A DNA stretch of 64,000 nt, taken from assembly GCA_907163375.1 (NCBI GenBank), contig CAJQUW010016142.1, positions 248,001 through 312,000 on the forward strand, in the 5' to 3' direction. This document shows, piece after piece, positions 24,501 through 39,500 of the stretch (within the stretch, counting starts at the first letter, position 1; each line of letters starts with the position of its first letter). The translations under genes were made by a program, and so were the position numbers. The DNA is from Prostheceraeus crozeri. Lineage: Eukaryota > Platyhelminthes > Polycladida > Euryleptidae. The notes under the pieces were generated by a model. It saw only the letters and a list, made by a program, of their open reading frames with translations, had not been told where the DNA came from and made no database searches.

Positions 24501-27500
24501 ATCAAATATTAGAGGTAAACGGAGTCAATCTTCGCGCTGTGGAACATGAAACGGCCATCCAAACGCTTCGAGCGAGTGGCAATAAAGTGCGGATGTTGGT
24601 GTACAGAGATGACAAACCCCTAGAGGAAAAGGATCTGTACGACATCGTCAGTGTGGAGTTCGTGAAGAAGTCTGGCAAAGGACTTGGAATCAGTATTGTC
24701 GGCCGGAAAAACGATGTCGGCGTGTACATCTCCGAAGTTGTAAGTGAATTCGAAATCTGATTGAAATTATATTCAATATGACTACTAAGGTGGTCGATAG
24801 AGAGCCAGGCTATTACCGGAGCATTTATAAGGAGGCGCTATGGAGCAAAAAGTTGGACAGCGTCAACCGGATAAAGGTCCATATTGACCATGCTTGGGTG
24901 TCTGTGTGCGGATAAGCTTTGAATATGGGCTTAGTTCTGGTATTGCTTTCATCCCCTTGGTTTTTTTGTTTCTTATTGCTTCTACTTTATCTTTGTCTCT
25001 TCAGTAGCATATTTTACTTCGCTTGTTTTGCGGCGGTGTTATATTTTTCTACTGGCTTGATTTCTTTATTGTATTCGGCATGTTGGTTGGTTGGTTGTTG
25101 CTGCCTGTTGATTGATGCCAATCACATATCGACAGTTCACCGTCCGCCATGTATCATGAAATTCATTGCCTGACGATGTGAAGTGGATACTTCACGAAAT
25201 ATACCACGAACTTCGAAGTGATCCATATTTTCATCTCGGTCTTCCCAAATTAGAAATGAAGACTGACGACCGCAGCCTTTCAACCGCCTATTGTGACTAC
25301 ATTCGTTAGCACATGGATTGTCAAAAAGCTATGACAATTTAATTGGTCTATTTATTCTATTGCTGAACATGGGCAATGCTGAGCATTCATAGAGCGCGAC
25401 AGTGGACATTCTCTCGTCTTCTCGAGCATGCTAGTTATCTGACGTACTGTGACCGACTTTCTAAAATTGAACTTTTAAGTTAGCATTCCCGTCGGATTCG
25501 CTACAGATGCATATTCATGTATAAACTACCTCATAATCAATTTGAGATATATTTCCATGATTTTTGCTCTTTCTGATTTTGCTTCAACTCGTGGCCATAG
25601 ATGTGATATTCCATCTTGTAATTATTTTTCTCGTCAGTCGTTTTTTCAAATAAACACTACCAAGCATCTGCGTTATCTGAACAAGAAGGTTCCGTTATGA
25701 CTATTGGAGAATTCAAACAAAGTGTATCATCTTCACCGTCGTCGAAGTGATATTTTGGTGACATTTTCATATCTTTGTTGTTTGGGGTTTTGTCCTCTGT
25801 CCTCCGTACTTCATTGATTTGTTACTCAGATACAATTATTATCACTGTTTATTCATAAATAATCATTACTCAGTCAGCTATCGCAGCACAATTGAAATTC
25901 AATTAATTTTTGAAAATCTATACTATTTTCTCACTTAACCAACTAATCTCAGTAGGGTGGACGACTGTTCTATGTAAAGTGCTATTCGTCTAGGCATGAA
26001 AGAAATATAAAAAGTAATCATGGGATCTATGGGATCTCTCAATGTGCGCACTCTCAACGCGTTGGAAAGATCGTTTCACATAGTGTCATCCACCATTTAC
26101 ATTCGCTTCACATTGAGACCTACATGCTTCAATAAGCTCTAGTCAAATTGCACGAAATGTTTCATGTGGATAAAAAGCGTCTTCAGTCAAGTATATCGGA
26201 AGTTTATGCAGATTGGTTGCTTTAAACAGATTCAGAAAGTTGGAAAATGCAGCGATGACTTGGAGTTGCAAGCAGACCGGGCTTGGGCACTTGCCTTTAA
26301 TTTTTTATAAGTCACAGGCTACATTACCGGTGCACGCATTCCAATTGGGTTCTTAGGGATGTCCATGGAACGAGGTTAATATTTCCGAGCTCTATTCCCT
26401 AACTGAATTAATCAGTTGACGAACCATTGGAATCCTATTGACCCACGGAATTTAAACAATTCCTTTCGAAAGCTTGCTGTATCAGCCTGCATATAACTAC
26501 ATGCTTGTTTATATCCTCAATTAAGACTGTGAAGATTGCAATCTATCATGCAACAAGCTTCTAAAAAATTAAGCTGGATAGGGTACCTACATCGACTGGT
26601 GCAGCACATAGTCTAGTAATTTGAGGCAGTTTATCTAGGGATCCTTTAGGTCAAGCGATCTCAACTAAACTTGAGATGCGGGTACATAAGAATGTTTAAT
26701 ATCTGAGTCTCCGCTAACAATGCGCGTCCACGTGGTCTTTCCATTCATATTTCCAAGTCACTTAAAGTGCCGCGTGACTACCGCTAATATCGGTGAGTGC
26801 AAATGCGTATCCAGAGACAAAGATAATGTTCAACAAAAATTCACAGCAACAAGATATCAGAGTCTGACACTCTGTGTTACAACAAATGGATGAGTGTATG
26901 TACTTAGGACAAAGCGCATCGCAGATCCTGATCACGAGAAAGAAGTGAAGCGAAGAATTGGAATGTGTTGGTCATTGGTCCTTCGGCAAAATGAGTATCC
27001 AGCAGTCCATCTCTGTGATTCAACCCTGTCGAAGACAGGGAATTCTTTACGAGTTACACTTAAAACACACACTGCCTGGCTAATCACGGCGAGTCTGTCC
27101 GCAGTTTGAGTCTGACAAACGTGTAGCTAATAGTTCACACGTGCATACCTTCACTTCTTCACTCTTTCATCATTATTTGAAAACATCAAAATCATAGTGA
27201 TTTCTAGATTAGAGCCGGCCGGGTACTTTACATGCTGCATGCTGTAAGGTATAACTATGCCAATACTGATTTTAGCCACGGAGAAGTTTTGAAGTACGCT
27301 ACGCCACTGATTTATCCTATACTGACTAATATTGATACGTGATATATATTTATACTATACTGATAGTACTTTCCGCAGTCAAAGATTCTGCAAAAAAAAT
27401 TAAAAAAACAGCAATGCCAACATTTTCAAAATGTTGGTAGTTCTATACAAGTCCAAGTTATAATGAAAATCAGCAGGTTACTAATGAAACAGAAATTGGC

Positions 27501-30500
27501 TTGGTATTCAGGAGTTTCCGGTCTATCTTGTAGAATCTGTGCATACAAAAAATCTGATCGTCGTCTACTCCGCATTGGAAAGTTATTTAAGAATTGGTTG
27601 CGATCGATCTGTATGTCTCTGCTTATATAAATATGCGCTAATCCATTAAATCGATCCTCTCCTATGCTCGACCGCAAATAATTTTTGATATGTTTTAGAG
27701 CAGTGGAAGATCCTTCTATTGTAGCGTGTGTAACTGCTGCTGTTGCACAGCCTACGACTAATTCTTGAGGGGGGCATGGCCCGATGTGCCCCGCCCTAAA
27801 TACGCCACTGGGAGAGTGTGTGCATTTACGCCATCGCCTCTAACATACAAGCTGGAAGTCCTAATCGAATGGAATTCGCTTTGCAGCCAGAATAGATATC
27901 CTCAATAACTCATACAGTGAATTTTATGGCCATTGGGTGAACATCTAAGGAAGATCATTGGTCTCTTTGATTGACTAGCTGGCTTAACTGACATTTTGAA
28001 ACATTCAATAATCCATTTTATGCATGATGCTTGTTTTGATGTTGAATGATTGTCGTCCTTGAACCATGGGCCATACCTGAGTCTTACCCACACGAGCACG
28101 GGCCCATGCTTGTCACCATCACATCATGAAACAATACAATTATAGAAACAGAGATCATTTAGAGAATATAGAGAATATATATATAAATAAACAAATAAAA
28201 TATGTTATGGACCAAAAGTCAAATTCCTGTTGCTACCGGTTTCGATGTATTATTACATCTATTCATGTATGCAGGAGGTACTGCAATATTACAACTGAAT
28301 GGAATGAAAAAAATTATACAGAATTCAAAGAAGGTCTAAAATTAGTAATGAAGCAGCTTTCTTTGATTTCCCTTATATGCTTGTTGGTATTCCATGAAAG
28401 CTGAAAGAAAGGCATCACTTCAAACTTCTTAGCTTTATCTACGACGCATCGAAATATATCCCTACTGACAGGCAATGGAGCCGTATCTGGGTGCTTAATA
28501 TTATCTATGCACTGCTATTCTGTTTTTCAATAGACCTCCGGTTGACCAATATAAAATTCCATACATCCCAAACATCGTAAGACGTAAATCACATTATGGG
28601 AGTAGCAGTTCATATTATGTTTGCTGTTGTACGTTTTGTTGCGAAAATTGAATGTCTTTCCCTCAATTATATGATGACAAGTTTCGCATAATTATAATCT
28701 ATTGCAAAATGAAAGTCACAAAGTAAATCAAGTCACATAGTCAAGTTGGCATACCTGCTAAGTCAGAAAAACCATTAAAAACCAAAGTGATAAGAACAGT
28801 GCAACAATTTAGTCTCTTACTGGTTCTAGAAAATGAGGCAATTACTCGATCATAATGCGCGTGCGGAACAACAGAAAAGAGAGGATGATCGACGTTCTGA
28901 CTCTTGCAAAAAAGTGAAATATAAGCTTGAAAGCGAAATCGATGACTAGCCACAGATGTTACACACACCAGGGAACAGAACTATTTTTAGAACACAGCAC
29001 TGCAAGGACACTGGGCAAATCCAAGGCGCTGTTGCAAATTCGCAATGCAAAACAGCACAAGCGAGCACCACTCAGTAGATGTGAGAACAAAATTGAGTAT
29101 ACCAACCAAGATAACTTGAAATATTATATGAAACCGATAGAATAAGATTCCACAGACGCCAAGAATTACTTTGATATAAATTTTGCCGTAAATGAAGCGC
29201 AGAAAAAGCCGTGATTACCACAACCTCTCCAAAACGCACGAGCAGCGTCAGGCACATCCGAACAATTTATGGTGAAGACGACCTACTAGACGATCATAGT
29301 GAAAAAGAATTCACTAATATTCAAATATGGATGTTATCATTTAGAAGAACATCCCGATACTACTGGCTGGATGCGTTTTGAAACTCACAATTTGAAATAA
29401 GCCGAAAAGATTATGATTAAAACAATACGTGCCAATTTATTGGCTGTTTATTAACAAAAAATGCATTTCACGCATAGCTTGTGATAAATTAGACTCAACT
29501 GTACTCATTTTGCAAATTAAAATACGAGTATTCAATAAAAGAAACCTTGAAGGCATAAATATGTTGAAGCTTGTCTTATCTGTCGCTGCCGCATTCAAGC
29601 TTGGGTAGGGCCATTCAAGCTCATTTACAAGCCTGGAATAAGTTGCCGACAGAAGAACATCTCGACAAACCTCCATCACACACACTTCTCTGAGATATTC
29701 ACTTCCGCGTCCTATTTGTCATTCTCATGGAAAGTACATGAACTTACCCTGATTCCGCTTCTCAGTATGAACAATGAAGGCTGTAAAACACGAGAATGAG
29801 GAATGTGTCGGTTTGCATTGTCATCAGTACCCTGCATTCGATCTCATTACTTCTTCATTTCGTCTCTATGGAAGATCCATCTTCAATTCGCCTGCAGCAG
29901 TAGTGCGGCGGCACTTTCAACTCGATCATGACCAGGTTCGACACTCGGCTCCGCCAAACTCCCACCTTTTCGTCTTCGCCAGCGGCAAGCGCCGAAGATT
30001 CCGTGTCCTCATCTCGACAATTCACGCGGCGCACACTCGAAGACGAGTTGAAAGGAGCAGTGAGATGCTTTGATGTTCGTGCAGACGAGTTTGAAGTTGG
30101 CAGCGGCGAAGGAAGGCTTCCCTTGACGACCTGGGCGAGTAAAGTTCGTTAGCTGAACATTCTCTGCAGTAGTTATTTGAGACCAAATGCCTCAACGTGC
30201 TGTTGAATGTATATCTGTGAATTCTCTCTCGCCCACAAGACATTCCTGCGGAGAAGTTCTTCAAAGAAATCCTTCAGTGCTCGAAGGCGTCGCGCAGTTG
30301 AGAAATGAGATTCTTAGGATTCACCCGGCACACATGATGATTGTTCTGCTTCGACTGATCATCTTATGTGACCGAAATACAAATGTCTGAAGAATAACAT
30401 AGAAATAACGACATAGCATATTTCAGAAAAATTGATTTTATGAATGTGTTCAATGATGAATGCACTGCACGTCTTTGTCAATTGCAGGTGAGAACAATTT

Positions 30501-33500
30501 TAATAACTGGGGCTCAACAGTTAAGCACATGTAGGCGTTCCATTTATCCTTTTGTTGAAGAATTCTTATTTTTAGATATCCGGTCCATGTAGATGAGGAC
30601 ATCTGCTTTTGACACCACATGCATTAAGTATATGATATATCACTGATATCAGTCTATACACGTTGTAGAAAGTCTTATTCATAGATTTAATGTGCGAGTC
30701 TCCGGAGAAGACGAGTGCATCAAGTGTATGAACGAGGCCTTTCTAAGTGAAAGACTCATGCTTGTGATATATCACAATTTGAATACCGTAAGAGCACATT
30801 ATCGTTTAGTGTGCTGACTTTAGGACTTTTAATTGAAACATACTCGTATTTGCGAATGACTTTCAATTACATGGAACAGTACGATAGATAGGTATTTAAG
30901 CAGGAATAATATCAGCTCATATAAATGCATAATAATGTGACATAATGTAATTTATCAATGTAACATTAACTTCCACTGGAAACAATATAATTCATGTAAT
31001 GGCGCTTTATGAACAAAGTCCTCACTAATTATTTTTAAGGATATAAAGTGTGCATACCATCATAAATTTACTTTTATTTCAAAACCAATGATCAAATCAA
31101 CTTCATTGACAAGATCAAATCGACATGATCCACGGAACGCTTCAGTGGTCTGTTTACTATTTATGTCTTAAACTTATCGCCTTCAATTAGAAAAATCAAG
31201 ATTATACTAGACATACAATGTTCATGTTAGTTGCGGAAATGTTTTTGATGATTTTGAGGAAATGTTCCGAGCATTTGGTCTTCGACATGGATGTGCTGCC
31301 TGTGAATTTCTGTGATGTCTAGTAGATGGAGATTGGAGAGACACGACCTTCAAAATGCATAAGCCAGCATTTGACTAAGCTGTTTAAACAATCAATTTTT
31401 GCGGCAAATAATAAAGCAAAACAACCACTTTTCATTCTTAACTTATCGTGAAATTATGCAATAGCAAGGCGTTTCTGTAGGAACATCTTATCGTCATCAG
31501 GGAAATAACTGAGAAGTACATGCACTTAGATTTTTTCTACTTGAGATTTTCAAAATTATTCTGACAAAAATTCAAAAATTTTCTGAATCTGTGACAAGCG
31601 AAGAAACTTTGATAAGAACTCAAAACACATTGAATTACACAAGTGAAGGTAAAAAAGGAGGGATTAGAAAGCAGAAGGAAAAAATGAAGAGCCCCACTGG
31701 GAAAGTTGCCTATTCAAAATTCGAGAAATCTTCTTTATGAAGAGGGCCTCCGCAATGCGTACAAATGAAGTCCTATAAAGGATATTGCGCATTCCGAAGG
31801 CCCTTTTGATAAATAAGAAGTCTTCCATTTTAAATAGGCAACTGTCCCAGTGCGGTCTTCATTTTTTCTTTCGTTTATAGAAATTATTGAATTATAGAAA
31901 TTCATTCTTTAATGTCCTGCGAAAGAATAACTCATAACTATGGTGCAATTTTTAATTAATTAGAAATTTATGTGCATGTATTTCTCAGTTACTAGATTAT
32001 TTCCCTGATGACAGTAGGATGTTCCTACAGACAGGCCTTGGTATTGCATAATTTCACTATAAGTTAAGTATGAAAAGCGGTTGTTTTTCTTTATTATTTG
32101 CTACAAAATAACCTGTTTGTCCTACAGAAAACGCTGTCTGTAACGCATCGTGCTTACCGGACTCAAGAGATTCACATGAGGATTTTAAATGTGACTTTCA
32201 CCTGTTGTTACCTCAATCCGTGCTTTTACATGTCTATCCCACCCATGTTTAATGAATTTGGATGGAAAATGTTCATAAAGAAAAATGGCGTAGGAAATAA
32301 AGGCTTCGATGAATACAAATAAATATTCAATGCCTCATAGAGCAATGAAATCTCCTGGAATATGGTAATCGTAAATACATTGTAGGAATGCAGAAGACCA
32401 AACTGAGCATTCCGATCTTCAATTTCGATCGATTTGAAAATTTAGATTATTCTTATGTTGATTCTGAACATCCGATTGAATCCAATCGAACATCACAAGC
32501 CATGTAAAATTTACATGTCAGATACCGAGCATGTCAAATTGCTAAGTAAAGTTTCAGATAATCTTCCTGTTGTAATTACTGTCTTATAAGTTGAATCCCA
32601 CCGGCATTCATGTCTATCGACGAATTCAGCAAATTTGTTTCTAAACAAAAGTTTCTGTTGCATGAAAGTTGTATCGATGGCAAGCTAAATTGGAGAAATA
32701 TTTCAGCAATTGATATCTTTGTTGATATTTGAGCGAACTTTTCATCTCAACTTATCAAAGTGAAGCCGTCTGTAGACGCAATTATAATTATTCACAACGA
32801 AGTCCTATTTCTTGTTTTCACTTCGTCTAGTCGATCATAATCTTAAGTCGGTTGAGTTAGAAGGAAACGACAATTTATTCAAATTTCATTGAAAATTGTC
32901 TCATCTACGAAGAGCAGAGAATTCGTGCATCACAATTATGGTGGGATGGCAATTTTCGGACAAAAATTTCTGAGGACTTTAAAGAAAGGTACACAGTCAT
33001 TGCTCGTTAACAAGGTGCTTAAGTTCAGACAGAAAGAAATAGGTCGCACAATGGTAGTATAGGAAACGATTAGGTAGAAAATGGTTGCTTTCAATATTTT
33101 AAGTATTTTGCGCTTAATGGGATTGTAGCAGGTATTTTCATTTTTTCTTTCAATGCACGAAGTCCAAAAACGAAAGTCCTCATGTAATATGTATTTTTTG
33201 CTACAACTAAGTTCACTTTCACCAACAAGATTTGTGCTTCATTGCAATAAATGCCAAATTTTGCGGCATATTGACGGCGTATTTGACGGTCTCAGAAATG
33301 TGTGGTGTTTATTGCAATAATTGCATGAAGCACAAATCTTACTGAATTTAGCGGCAGCGACATACATATTTCGTGAAGATCATCGTTTTAGGCTTCTTGC
33401 ATTGATGAAAAATGAAACTCCTGGCCATCAACTTTTAAAAAAGCTCTCCCCCTTTGATATCTCGCTTTGGTGCAGTTAAAGGACCATCCATAATGTGAAG

Positions 33501-36500
33501 GAATCACAAAAGACTTGTTTCACGATTACGTAGACCAGCAATTGCGATTAATGATTTTTTCAAGCAGCAGGTTAAATACATTTCTTCTTATCTTTCTTTA
33601 ACTGCAATTTGTTTACTGGCAAGAATTTTTTTGCTTTCATATTAGAAATACTGTATGTCGAAAAAATAAAAAGTGAAAATTTTCTTCGACCAAATCGATT
33701 GTAGTGCAGTACAATGTGCACTTTCCAAGTTAATTAGGATGTTCCTGCTTTTTAGTACAAGAATATTATTTTATTTATTGTTATGTTATTCATAAATTTA
33801 CGTTTTTAAAAAGATTATTCATCCTCACGCAGCCACCTGCACTCCATGATTTTTCCTTTCCACTCAAGAGATCGACTTTCGTCTTGTGCTGAAGTGGGCA
33901 GATAGCCGAGATTTGACTGCATTTTTGAAATAATAATTTTGTCCTTATCACTAAAAATCATGTTTTCCGTGACTAACCACAAAGCTATCATCCATCCGTA
34001 AACCTTGCAACAATCATTAACTCAACCTGTAGCATTTTCTAGAAGATGGAATATACATGAAGAGTCAAAAATGCTCATACACATTGGTGAGATATTTCCC
34101 CACTGTTTACGGAATTTTTTCCACGATGACTGAATATCTTGAACCTCCAAATACTTCTAGTAATGCAGCGCTTAAAAATTTCATAAGTGAATAACGAGGA
34201 GGAATTCGATTACATTCGTTAAATAAGAATTCCTCTTAGAATTCAAGTCACAGATTCTCTGGTGGGTTCGCAGTGAGCTATTTAAAGTTCCAATCATGGG
34301 AGACACCATGAGATATTCTGCCTTTGTCGGCAAACTCCCGAAGCTTTGACCATCTTCGCAATTCAACAAAACCTAGAACCACTGGGAATTAACTTCAAAT
34401 TTACCCTTGAATCATCGTGAAATTTTTCTCAATCTTTGAGAGATATTTAAAGTGAAGAGAAGATTTGTGATAGAAACGTCAGAATAAATATCCGTCAGAT
34501 ACAAGAGTAGAAAATCAAATGTGAAGAAAGATGCTCACATTCAATACTTAAATTGTTGGTTTGAATGACGGATTCGTTTGATTTCGACTGTTAATTCATT
34601 TCCGTATATTTTTTACACAGAGTTCTCCCGATATAAGGAGATCTGAAATTCTGTCAGAGTTTGATTGCTGATGAAATTAGTGAACTTTCATTCTCGTACT
34701 TGCTTTAGTTTTATTCTAAAATAGTCAATAAAGTAGATTGCCAGCTCCAGTGGTTAGCTTCCCCTTTTTCACCTGTCTTACTTCTTTTAAAACAAAATCG
34801 ATTATGATGATTTCTAAAATAATTTTTCTAATTGTTTGAAATCTTTAAGTAGACAAGCGTTCAGATTCTGTGATGAAGACAGAAAGCATCGCAATCGCGT
34901 GCTTCGGTTATCTATGAATTCTAGCGCGCTCTATGCTACCAAAGGAAGGCATGTTGAAATTGATGGCATGACCTGGTGTATCGGGAGTGGGAAATGGACC
35001 GGATTCTTCGCCCCACTTCAGATCCGGTACTGACTTTGGGTGCGTCATCGAGCTAAATCGGAAATGAATGATTAAAACAGATCTCCGTCTCCGAAAGAAT
35101 TCAGCTATTCAGTCAAATTCACTTATATATGTAAATGATACAAATTATACAAATCTCCCATTTATGTTGACCAAACATCAGGATAGATTCAACCTAGAAT
35201 TTGACAAAATTATGGCCAAAGTGGTTTATAAATATCAATAGTAGGTCGAGTAGACCTACTACAGAAAAAGTACATGTTCGATTTATTTGATACTTACCAT
35301 AACGTGTTTTGCTGGTGACGATAATAATGAAGTGTGACAGGAATCTGCAGTCGTTCGATATCTATCGGATAAATCCTGCAGTTCGAGAATATCTTATAAA
35401 TGAAGATCTCTATGTCACATTGAAATTATAAAATATACACTTGCCAGCATTATAATTTGACTTTCGGCTCGGTTTTATTCACGCCATTTTTAGGTTCACC
35501 GTTCGGAAAATAATTTCGAAAGGCAGTTCGCTTGCTAAGTACTCGTATGTAGAATGCGAAATATAGAGAACTATTGATAGTGCTATCATCATCAATGTCC
35601 GCTGTCTCAGCCTAGCGCCTAGTTTTTCACTTGCGCACCAAACGTGTGATTGTCGCGCCAATGGTGGTGTAATCAGTCGAAATTTTATTAATGTGAGTTG
35701 AACATAATCTATTGAATTTGATGTTCAATGCATTGTGATAATATTATTTTCAGAGATTATAAACTTATGTATCAAAACCTAAATGGTGTGAAACTACATG
35801 TAGAGTTGCAGGCACTTATTCACAAGTGAATTCAGCACAGTTAATACATGTGCATGATCAAAACTCAAATTCAAGAACCAAGTAGCAGTGATGTCAGATT
35901 TTAAGCATGACGAATTACCATGAATAGAGCTGGTAAACTTGGACACAATCAACAGAAGTATAGTTGTGACACTCGGTCCACCTGCTTTGCTTTAGCTTGA
36001 ATTTGATTGAATTTTACAATCTTGTGGACTGTTAATGCTCATTTCTACAATTAAGACACAACAGTCAAAATATGTACTTTACCCGTAGTTGTGATAATTT
36101 GCAGCGAATTTGCAGTGAACGCATATATTATTTAATCGTAATTATTTAACTGCTGAAATCACCAAAAAGTCGTTTGCCATCAATTATAAATAATGATATA
36201 AAAAGCAAGAATTCCGAGTACTTAGTTAATTGCTTGTGGTTAATATTTGTTGTGATATTTGTGTTTTGTGGTACCGGTAATTACTCCTTTTTTTGACCAT
36301 ACTAAATATCTCTTATCACTTTCCATTTTTTGCATAATTATGACGCAATGTGACATTTCAGACCTGATTTACTGACATTTGCTTTATCCTGAGATGATCT
36401 TCAGTGAGATATGACACTTCAAATTCATGTGCAAAGCTCTCTGTAATTTTCATGAGTCTGGTGTTGATTATTCTTGATTGAAAATCCCACAAAACCACGT

Positions 36501-39500
36501 CACCCATTGCGTGACAGCTAGAGTGTAATTGAAGCGATGCAATTCCACGGTTGCCATTTCACATCTGTTGTGCATCGTCATTTAGCAATTACTGTCTGAA
36601 CCGATCTGGGAAGCAGGGACACTTCATTATCATCAATTCGGAGACTTATTGACGCATTCTCGTTTGGAGTGTGTGAAATACCAGGCAAACGAGAAAACAG
36701 CGGCTGATTACACCATCAGAACACTCTGTGACCTGCTAGTTTTCAACCTCTACCACTGCAGTGGTCCTATTGCCCTTCAGACCGTCTTTAATCATCCTAC
36801 AGTGTTATTTCTGAAGGTATACATGAAAGCAATGTAAAAAGGATGCGTGTGAATTCAGCGAGTAAGAAATTTTATGGTGCAAATCGTATTTTCACAATCT
36901 GACTTATTTTCTTGGCAAAAATTTTTTAATGAACGCTGATTCAAACCCGTAGAAAGTGAAATTAAAGCACTGATTACAGATTCAAACCTTTAGAAAGTAA
37001 AATGAAAGCATTGACTGCTGATTCAAACTCTAAGAAAGTAAAATGAAATCATTGACTACTGATTCAAGCTCTAAGAAATTAATATAAAGACATTGACTAC
37101 TGATTCAAATCCTAAGAAAGTAAAATGAAGGCATTGACTACTGATTCAAGCCCTAGGACCAATATAATGAAGGTATAAGATGTGTTAGTAATTAGCAATT
37201 AATGTGAAGTGCGAAAATGTTCAGCTTCTTCTCTTTTTACAAATATGAGACGTGTTGCTTCCCAAAATTCAGTGCATAACCATATTCGACTTCAATGGTT
37301 GGTGAGACTTCAACTTGGTTGATGAGACAGATCATAAGCAGCAATATCGTTCAATTCATAATTAATTAATAAATCTAAATCCTCTTCACTTCCAGGTAAA
37401 AGGAGGTCTTGCTGAAGTTGATGGCAGATTACGACCTGGCGATCAGATTCTAGAAGTCAATAAAGAGGACATGCGGGCCACTACTCAGGAACATGTGGCT
37501 ACCATCCTCAAGGTAAGATGAAAGTATTTTGTAACAAGAAGGTCACATCCTGTTCTTACAAATATTCATATATTTGTGACTATTTGCTATGAGACAAGCA
37601 TTGTTCACGTTCACAATCATTTAAGATATTCAGAAGGACTTCAAATAAAAAATGCTTCCGACGGCGAAATGAATTCCGATGGTCTTAGTCGTGCCCCAAG
37701 GTGCAGAGCTACCAGCGGAGACCATACCAAGCCGGCCGTATTACTGACTGGTCAGATCGATTGTTTCTATAGACTACTTGAGTAAACTCTGACATGGAAG
37801 ACAGGTCGGGCCATACACTATAATTGTACACAAAGCAAAATCCTAATGGTGCTCCTCCCGAACCAGACTTAAATCGCCAACAATTTGAATTTGAAAACAA
37901 ATGTCAAACAAAGAATCTGTGGAAAAGACTCATATTCAACATTCATATATCATCGTTCCGCCTACAGTCAGTATTGTGCGGCTTCTTCATTCCCTATGTG
38001 TGCATTCTTACACTCAAAACTTGCCCAACATTGCTATATTTTGCATTTAATCGGTTATCGTTTCAATTACTGCGAGAGCTGCTGACATTTTTTTCTTAAA
38101 TTCTGGTTTTATAATATACAAGTATACATACCGGTATATATATTATTATATTATTTTTGATTTGTGAATTGCCACCCAACATAAGGCATCAGTAAAACAA
38201 ATTTGTCAGTTTTATGATTTTGACTGCACTTTTAAGGCAGATTTCCAGACTAGGCAGAAATGCGATATTCTTCGTTTCCACTAGCTTGCCCGATTTGCTG
38301 TTGAAAATAATGAAAGCGTCATGACAACTGATGTTATTGTTGCAGATAAACAAACAGACTGTCCTGATCGCAAAATCATTTTCACAGAATATACTTCAAG
38401 TATAACACGTTTAATTCAGTGAAGTCGTGAATTTAGTGAATTCAGCAGAAGATTTTGAATTCGTCTTACTTCTTCAATTCGACATCTTGCTTCAATTGCA
38501 TTCCGACATGTTGTACACGGTAGCCATATCACTTACGTATATAATGTATTTCGGTAATTGCTGGTTACTTTTTCCAGTCAACCATTTAACTCGTCAGATT
38601 AACGCCAATTATGAGCTCCTATGAGTCAGTTCAATATCTATTCAACAAATGTCATATTTTTCAGTATTTACTTTAAAACTGACAGATTTATGTATAGAAA
38701 TCTGATTTTTTGTCTTCGTAAGTCAGTGGAACTAGAATGAAAAACAGATGGTGGTAATTTCAACTGCTCGGTCAGGCATCTATACAGATAAATGTTGCTA
38801 GATCTTAAGAGGAATCAAATTCCTGAAACCGTTTTTTACCTAAAATAAATTCTGCGAAAATCATTTTGTGATCTGGACAGTCTGTTTGTTTATCTGCAAC
38901 AATAACATCAGTTGCCATGACGTTTTCACTATCCTTAGCAGTAATTCAGTCAAGCTAGCGGTAGCGTGGAATATCACATTTCTGCCTCCTCTGGAAAACA
39001 ATATTTCAAATGGATGCAAATGGAATTTTGCGACTGGAAGTTCAGCTTGAGAATTGTTGCTTTACAGATGTTGGGTGACAATCCACAAATAAAAAATAAT
39101 GCGAAGTTGGTGCGTGAATTTAGGAAGAAAGCGTCAGTTGCTCTCGTGCTACATTCACACCGGTCTCTGAAAGCCATCGATTCCCCGAGGAAAGCGAGTC
39201 GGTTGCCCGAAGTGTTTGAAAATAATTCCTCTATCTTCAGACTTTATTTGAATTTGAAAACCCCAAGCTCAAGGAAATTCTTTAAAATTTTGAAATTCTA
39301 CCCAAAGCTTGGCTGTTATTGATCACTTTGGCGCGGAAATGGTTATATGTACTGAGAAGCCACTTTTGAGCACAACAGGTATTGAAAAGATTGATTTGAG
39401 CATGAAGTATATCTCAAACATGAAATGCTGTCGAAATTTGAACAGTAGCCACTGTACCATGTGTGATATGATGCATCACAATTCCACCTGCGCTCAGAGA

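Larger units (their letters stand above)
24740..37395. other. Intron of the PDZ gene, 12.7 kb
   Basis: Holds a degraded RTE-like LINE fragment (26893-27110), a GC-richer patch with an open frame (29928-30152), a 0.7-kb fold-back element (31385-32120), a small inverted repeat (33227-33340) and a 41-bp minisatellite (36935-37155) close to the next exon. The remaining blocks, such as 24760-26880, 27120-29890 and 33350-36900, are AT-rich and show nothing I can name. No further PDZ exon was found. Confidence 0.65.

Noticed and set aside
38966..39322. 118-codon open frame ([12 protein letters not shown]...) as a gene
   Set aside because: Its first half is the right arm of a fold-back element, with no codon conservation between the paired arms; the rest has no recognisable domain.
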